NCBI GenBank assembly: GCA_023614405.1
Contig: CM042688.1
Span: 381,101,331 to 381,165,330, forward strand
Length of the DNA: 64,000 nt
Direction: 5' to 3'
Origin: Avena insularis
Lineage: Eukaryota > Streptophyta > Magnoliopsida > Poales > Poaceae
Shown here in pieces: positions 57,999 to 64,000 of this stretch. Each line of letters starts with the position of its first letter. Position 1 is the stretch's first letter. The position numbers and the translations under genes are program-made. The notes below the pieces were generated by a model. The model saw nothing but the letters and a program-made list of their open reading frames with translations. It was not told where the DNA came from and made no database searches.

Positions 57999-60900
57999 GA
58001 TAGCACACATGCAAACAAGCAAGAGCACAATCAACACAAGGTATAAAAGCAACAATACATATAGCAAGCAATGAGCAGAACAAGTTTACAAATCAGTAGG
58101 TCTTAGGAAGAATGGATTTAATAAGATGGGCCTTGTTTTGGAGATATGGAAGGAGATCCCTGAGGATTTATAGGCTAGGAATTACCTAAGAGGGGGTTTT
58201 AGACCAAGGACATATTCTGTATAATACCATGGTGTAAAAATTATACCAACAGATAGGTGTTGATAAAATGAAACTAACAAAAGTGGTTTCACTAATTTAT
58301 CACTTACCAAAGATTTATAGTGATTTTAATAGTGATTAAGGATCTAGTTTTAGGAAATAATTCACCAGAAAAGATCTGGAGCTCCAAAAATTATTTCCTT
58401 GGATGGTTAGGCAGGGTTGATGTATTGGTTCACTGAGAGTTGGAATCAAGTCAATATAATTACCAGAATGCCCTCAGGAAATTCTCAAAGGCAGTTCTGT
58501 ACACAACTTGTCTTTTTCACCATATTAATTCTACAGTAGCTTTTGATTTGATTACAAGGGCACAAAGTAGGCATTTAGAAAACATTTCTATAGGAATTAG
58601 ATTCACTCTTTTTGGAGTTACAGAGCTACTAGAGTGATTTATCTAATGAAATAACTAAGCATAGAACAGATTAATTTATGATAAATCTAGTGAGGCTTAG
58701 AAAATTATGGGATCCTGGATTTTGATAGATACTGGTGAGCAGGTGTATTGGGAGTTGGATTTAGGTCAATACTCATTTTGGTTTGACCTAGGGAATTTCC
58801 TAAAGTCAGAAATGCCCTGTTTTTGTTATTTATTTCTAAAGGTGATTCATAGCCCCAATTGTCATGAGTGAAATGGTATAGGGTAGGCCTACTTAGTACC
58901 TACTCAGATAAGTTGGAAATACCTAAATTGGATAATGGTAACTCCTTGGATAAATTGTTTACTTAATTAGATACCTATTGGCATTATTTTTATTGTGGTA
59001 GAGTGAGGAATGATTTTAACCCAACTTTTGTTCTGGATGTTGTAGGACACACCTAGGAACCTATATAAATTTATGGTGGAATAATCCTAGGCATTTTTCA
59101 TTTTACTCCGTAATTAAACCAACAATAGAAAAACAGAGCTGGAAAACAAATAATAAACGAAAGTGGAAAGCCAGGCCGATTTCGTGGAGGACATGGGCCA
59201 CCAGATTTGGGCCGGCCTAGCTTCACTACCCTGCGGGCGGGAGTAACCATGCATTCAAATGCCGGACGGGCCCAACGGTCAGCGGCCTAGGCGCCAAAGC
59301 GGTAACGGGGAGGTGTGGCCGTTCGATCTAAGGATGATCGACATCGCACAACCTTCTTCCTCACGGGACGGGCTCGGCAGCGTCAAAACCCTAGGGTGGA
59401 GCAGAGGGCGGCGGGGCACGCACTTGAGGGGCGGAGCGATGACGCAGAGGAGCTAGGGCGACGCGGCTCGACGAGGTGAGTCCGGGGAGGGGCAGAAACA
59501 ACCAATTCCACGATGAGAATGGGTTCCAATGAGGACGACCGAGAGGAGGGCCACGGAGCTTCTCGGTGATGCCGTAGAGGGGTCCCTGGAGAAAAAGGAA
59601 GGTGGGGTTAGGGGCTGGGGAGCAAGGGGAGTGCGAGGGTATGACATGCAGAGGCGGGGGGGCTGGGGAGAGGGCACCATGCTCGGAACTTGAGTAATGT
59701 CCGAGAGGCCATTTTCTTCCTTCCTCGGCAAAGGCAGGGCATGGGAGGAGGAGTGGGTCTCAGGGGTGGTAAGAAGAAGGGAGAGGAAGAGAATGAGCAA
59801 GGGAGGGGAGCTGGGGTGGCCTCTGGCCTATTTAAGGGGGAGGGAGTAGTCCACCATGGAATAGGTCCATTGAGCATGTAAGGGAGGAGGGAAACCAGGG
59901 GGAGAGGATGTTGTGGGCAGGGAGGGTGGTATCTGGTCGGGCTACAGGTCAGAAAGAGGGAGGGTTGCTGCCGTGGCAAGAGCCTTTGGCAATAGGTGGT
60001 GGTCCCACTCCAATTCTCTACCTCCAAACACTAGAGGACAAGGGATAGGGGTTGCTACAGTAACTTAGCTACAGTGCGCACGACCAGGACTGAGGGGTGG
60101 TGCTGTGAAGGCTTGTTGGAAAAGATTGGATGGGTTTTAATTTGGTTTTTGAGTACTAGGATGTTAATGTCCAAATCAGCCATAAAGGATGATCAAGTGG
60201 TATGTCTTGATTTTTGATCTTGACCAAATGAGATAAGGATGCTGGTAGATGGGTAGGGTTAAGATGCATCTCTGAGATTTATTTGGGATTTTTCAGAGAA
60301 TTCTACATGCACTTTGTATCAATTATCCAAAAACTGCAGAAGTGAAGTATTGGAGCTCATTTGATATTTTTCCCAAGATTTATTGAGGATTCAAAGTATT
60401 TAAGATGCATCTCTAAATACACACTTAGAGGAATTTTCCCAAGATTTATTGAGGCTTAAAAGTATTTAAAACAATTATTATTTCAATTCGGCCATTTAAG
60501 AAAATGGGCAAAACGAAATAATAAAGGTCTTCAAGAATATTTATTTTTGAAGTGGGAAGGTAGGGTATGATATATAGGACTCAAAAGTGCTTAGAGTTGG
60601 GGAAGTGTTTCGGGAAAAACCAAACTTTCCTTTGGGAAAGGAGTTTTGGAGATTTTGACTATTAAAGGGATTAATTAGATTTGGAGCCATAATAATTATG
60701 GAGAATTATTGATAAATCTTGATGATCAAGGTAGACGATGGAAACAAGGTGTAGCAAGCATTTCCAACCTTGGGATTTCAGGATCCAAGTTGATTTCGGT
60801 GGAATACCCTAGATTAAGGATCTAAGGTGATGTTAATTTCATACCATCAGAACATGGTTGTATCTAGGAGTTCATGTCTCCCTTTGGGGCATGGATAGAT

Positions 60901-62264
60901 GGTTAGTTGGACCAAGTTATATAGATTATCATGGCAGAAGGAGTTTGAATTGGTTACATTTGAGGTGGTCTAGAAGTGATTGCAAACTTTGTTGAAAATA
61001 AGGCTGCCATGCCAGATGAGTCATGATGCCTTATAAACCATGTGGTTTTAAGGAGCACAAGGGTCCACTTTGAACAAGTGAAGTAGATGTTGATAGACCT
61101 ATATGATTAGACGCAACGATGCAAAGACTTGGTCCATAGAAGGTTGGATGATGGTGCGAGCTTCTGTCAAAGTAGGCATGTTGCTAAGATTTGCAGGAAA
61201 AGTTATTTTCATGACTGCAAACCCATCAAGAACAAGTGGGTTCAAGGATGATTTAACCAAGGGCAAGAGTGGGCCTTGTTAGACCTTAGGATGGTTAACA
61301 ACTTGGTTCAAGTGCATTACCAAAAGTGCACAAGGGTTGAGAAAGGGAGACATTCCAAAAGGTGATGTTGGAAATTTAGCAGATTTGGGGATTTTGACTA
61401 GAGTATGAGAGGAGATGTTTTTGACGGGTTGCAAGGTATCAATGCATCATCAAGTGGATGATGTTTAAGTGGAGATTGAGTAGAAAGGATCCATTCTTGA
61501 TATTGGTCTTCATTGACTTGGAAACTTCTAGAATGGATTACTGCAGAATTGATCTGGTTAAGGGTTTTAAATGATCGCCTAGTATCTAGAGATTAGATCC
61601 TGCTTTGTGCTCTTGCTTAGGGTGTGGTGATTTGGAAACCTCTTGATCCTAGTGATGAGCTCCTAGAGTAGCTCATACTATCTCGTAAGCAGACAAATCA
61701 AGCAGCAGATCAAGGCAATTCATTAGACAACAGATCAAGACAACTCATCTTATAAACTAAGCAAAACTACTACTAGGGTTACCATCAAGCTTAGCTTGAG
61801 GTAAGGATGGGTATTTTGAAAAGGTTAGATTTGGAATAAGAGGAGAGTCCTTGGTATCTCTACCAAGAGTAGAATTCAAAAGCATACTAAAAGGTTTTGG
61901 AGATCCTAGAGGTAAGAGTAGTTGAAGGTTCTGTCTTGAAAACATAAGGAGATTATATTATATAACTCTCCATAGTTTGATCAATAGAAGCTACTAAAAT
62001 AGTTCGTTTGCAAAGGCTTCTTGGCTCAGGTTTTCAAATGCCAGAACATTTGAGAATATGGAAATTAAGCCAAGACAGTTATGGGAAATAGCTTTTGTCA
62101 ACTGGTGTTAAGGTAAGGAGTATATATCTAATACACATTCATATACATAAGCATATCCAAACAACAAGCAAACACTTCAGCATTGAACAAGTAAAAGTTT
62201 ATGTTCCCCCTGATTTTTGGCAGTCTGGATAACTAATCAGGGTTGCTGAAATTGGGATGTTACA
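57999..62264 (-). repeat. Large LTR, left-truncated, second copy of the 25.9-31.8 kb family
   Basis: Co-linear with about 27425-31810. The right end GAAATTGGGATGTTACA gives the minus-strand start TGTAACATCCC. The GC-rich core at about 59160-60060 corresponds in position to 28600-29400. The left end is fused to the Tat element near the shared AGATAGCACA, so about 1.5 kb of the LTR's left part is missing relative to the other copy. Confidence 0.75.
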
Positions 62265-64000
62265 GACCTTTTCCCCCTTAAAAGAATCTCGTCCCGAGAT
62301 TCCAGGGAAGTAAGGTTAGGGGATCTGAGTCTAGTTTATACTAGGTGTCTTACATGTACTATTTTACTGACTCCATCTTTGAAAGTGGCTAGTCTGTCGA
62401 CGAAGATGAGCTTCAGTCTTCCGGAATGCACGGGGAGTTGAGTAGAGTCTAGTTCCGATAGCGAGGGATGACCTTCATTTCGTTCCAGACTCTAAATCTC
62501 GAGGGATTGGACTGGTCAGGCTATCTCGGTGCTGAACTTCACGGGGTATGCGACAGAGGATAGGATCTATGGCTTGGTGTACCTTTCTCCGAGGGTTACC
62601 CTAATTACAGATTTTTGGTCGAATCTCCTAGGTTTGCTTCTTGTGAAGGGTTACTCTATTTTGGTGGGAAAGACTGCGTCTTTCCCCCTTAGGATTAAAC
62701 TGGGGTAAATCAGAGAGTTGACATAGTCCTTCCTTCTTGGAGTCGTAGATTGATGTTTGAAGACGGTCTTTGCTCTTTCTCCTAGAGTTGGAATCTTGTG
62801 ATGACGTCCGCGACGGTAGGTCCTACGGGGCTTATATACTACGGTTATCCATGCTTAGGCTGTTGGAGTAGTTGGAGTCTCACGTCCTCTAAGCGATAGG
62901 AACTGAGCGGTTAGTGATCTTGTGGTCCTTCCGATGGGTGTTCAACTGAAACGACAGAGGGACTTCATAGAATCTTCAATTAGTTTCTCCTTTGTTAACT
63001 CGTGAGTTGCTATTTGGTGAAAAGACATCGGATCCTGAGATCTCTTTTGAAGCCTCTTCTGGTAGGCGGTCTTCTAGATTTGAGTGGAAAGACGCAGTAT
63101 TTCCACCTTAGAGCTTCACAAAGGTGCGTTACGAGTGGTGCGGATCTTCTATCTTGGAGGGCTAGCATGATTCTAGATGAAGGTTGTATCTTCCTGGTCT
63201 TGAGTGGAGGTCTTCGAGCGACGCCTTATCGCTTAAACCAGATCGGGGGTGGTTTCCTGACGAAGCCTTATGGAGTTAGTTTAGGAAAAGTTAACAATTT
63301 ACAACTCTTCTTGCTAGTAGTTAGTCAGGGTTGAAGCAGTCAGTGTCGGGTAAGCGGTCTTTATTGGCATTTCTTCGTTGCTTCTGATTGATGGCGGGGT
63401 GGTCTCGCTGTCTTCCCGCTTCCTAATCATATGACTTTAGGGGTGGTTCTTACCTTCTAGGGAGGATCATTTTGTTAGTTTGGGTAGGGTTGACGAGATT
63501 AGTTAGTCTCCAGAGGCGGTCAGAAGCTCTAATACACTAAAGGTTAGTGTGGTTAGGTCTTCACTTCTTGTCTTGGTTGACTTATCGAGTGGTTTCTTGG
63601 GGATATTGAGGATCCTTCGGTGGTTGACTTCCGGCTTCAACGGAATTCTTGCTTCAGTAGACGGATGAACAAGGGAGTGTTGCGCTATTGACGAGTCTTG
63701 AGAGGTGAGTTTGACGGGGTATGCCATCCTGCTGAGGTGAAATCTTTGAGTGGTTCTAACTTGACGAGATCAACTCTTGATTTGCCCGAGGCTTTTCCTC
63801 TCATATGTTCTCGAGGTTAGTTTGGGTCTCATTACCGACATCTAACACAGGGATTTCCTGAGTTACTAGGTGAGTTATCGCTCCTCGAGTCATAGTTTTA
63901 AGGAGGTGAAAGCAAACCAGAACATACAAACAAGACGAACAGAGCGAGGGGATCGCAATGTCCTTGGCAAACAACACACATCAAGCAACACAGGATGCAC
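62265..64000 (-). mobile_element. Internal domain of the element owning the large LTR (continues past the right edge)
   Basis: Immediately right of the LTR, the minus strand gives AAGGGGGAAAAGGTC, a polypurine tract, so the LTR to the left is the 3' LTR and the element runs on the minus strand. Next comes AGAATCTCGTCCCGAGATTC, a palindromic motif shared with the LARD-like element. The remaining 1.7 kb has no frame above 110 codons and no recognised domain. Confidence 0.6.

Overview
The window is intergenic, repeat-packed plant DNA, most likely from a Triticeae grass (wheat, barley, rye or a relative). I infer this from the retrotransposon termini: a Copia LTR of BARE/Angela/WIS type with an initiator-Met primer site, Athila-type Ty3 LTRs of the Sabrina/WHAM kind, a Tat-lineage Ty3 element, and very long non-coding LTRs resembling the barley LARD group (Sukkula-like). 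Family names come from memory and are tentative. I found no intact host gene, tRNA, rRNA or CRISPR array. The many short open frames are remnants of transposons or artefacts of tandem repeats.

Layout. 1-5589 is the 5' part of a minus-strand Ty3 element (gag-protease remnant, tRNA-Asp-like primer site, 5' LTR). It sits inside the leader of a minus-strand Copia element (5590-7533), whose LTR abuts satellite DNA. From 7534 to about 43390 the ground substance is tandem satellite of two kinds: a 46/47-bp minisatellite and a satellite of about 175 bp. The two alternate, switching at nearly the same phase each time. This satellite block is interrupted by a solo LTR (9757-10881), a 3.5-kb LTR (12724-16203), a 5.9-kb LTR-like block (25911-31810), a hAT-like fragment (33039-33752), a solo Athila-type LTR (33820-35393) and a 4.6-kb CACTA transposon (37634-42255).

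The CACTA element carries two consecutive exons of an AGAMOUS-clade MADS-box gene (K-box region, 62 and 100 bp, intron retained) and two other gene-like stretches. It is a gene-capturing, non-autonomous element.

43391-52577 is a minus-strand LARD-like element: a 4.6-kb 3' LTR, a 3.1-kb non-coding internal domain and a 5' LTR cut by the next insertion. 52578-57998 is the 5' portion of a plus-strand Tat-lineage Ty3 element (LTR, gag, protease, reverse transcriptase, RNase H, start of the archaeal-type RNase H), riddled with stops. It is fused to a large LTR (57999-62264) of the same family as the 25.9-31.8 kb block, followed by that element's internal domain to the window end.

The main point of interest is the two-component satellite: recurrent switch points, nested higher-order repeats and traceable segmental duplications. 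The second is the MADS-box capture in the CACTA element.
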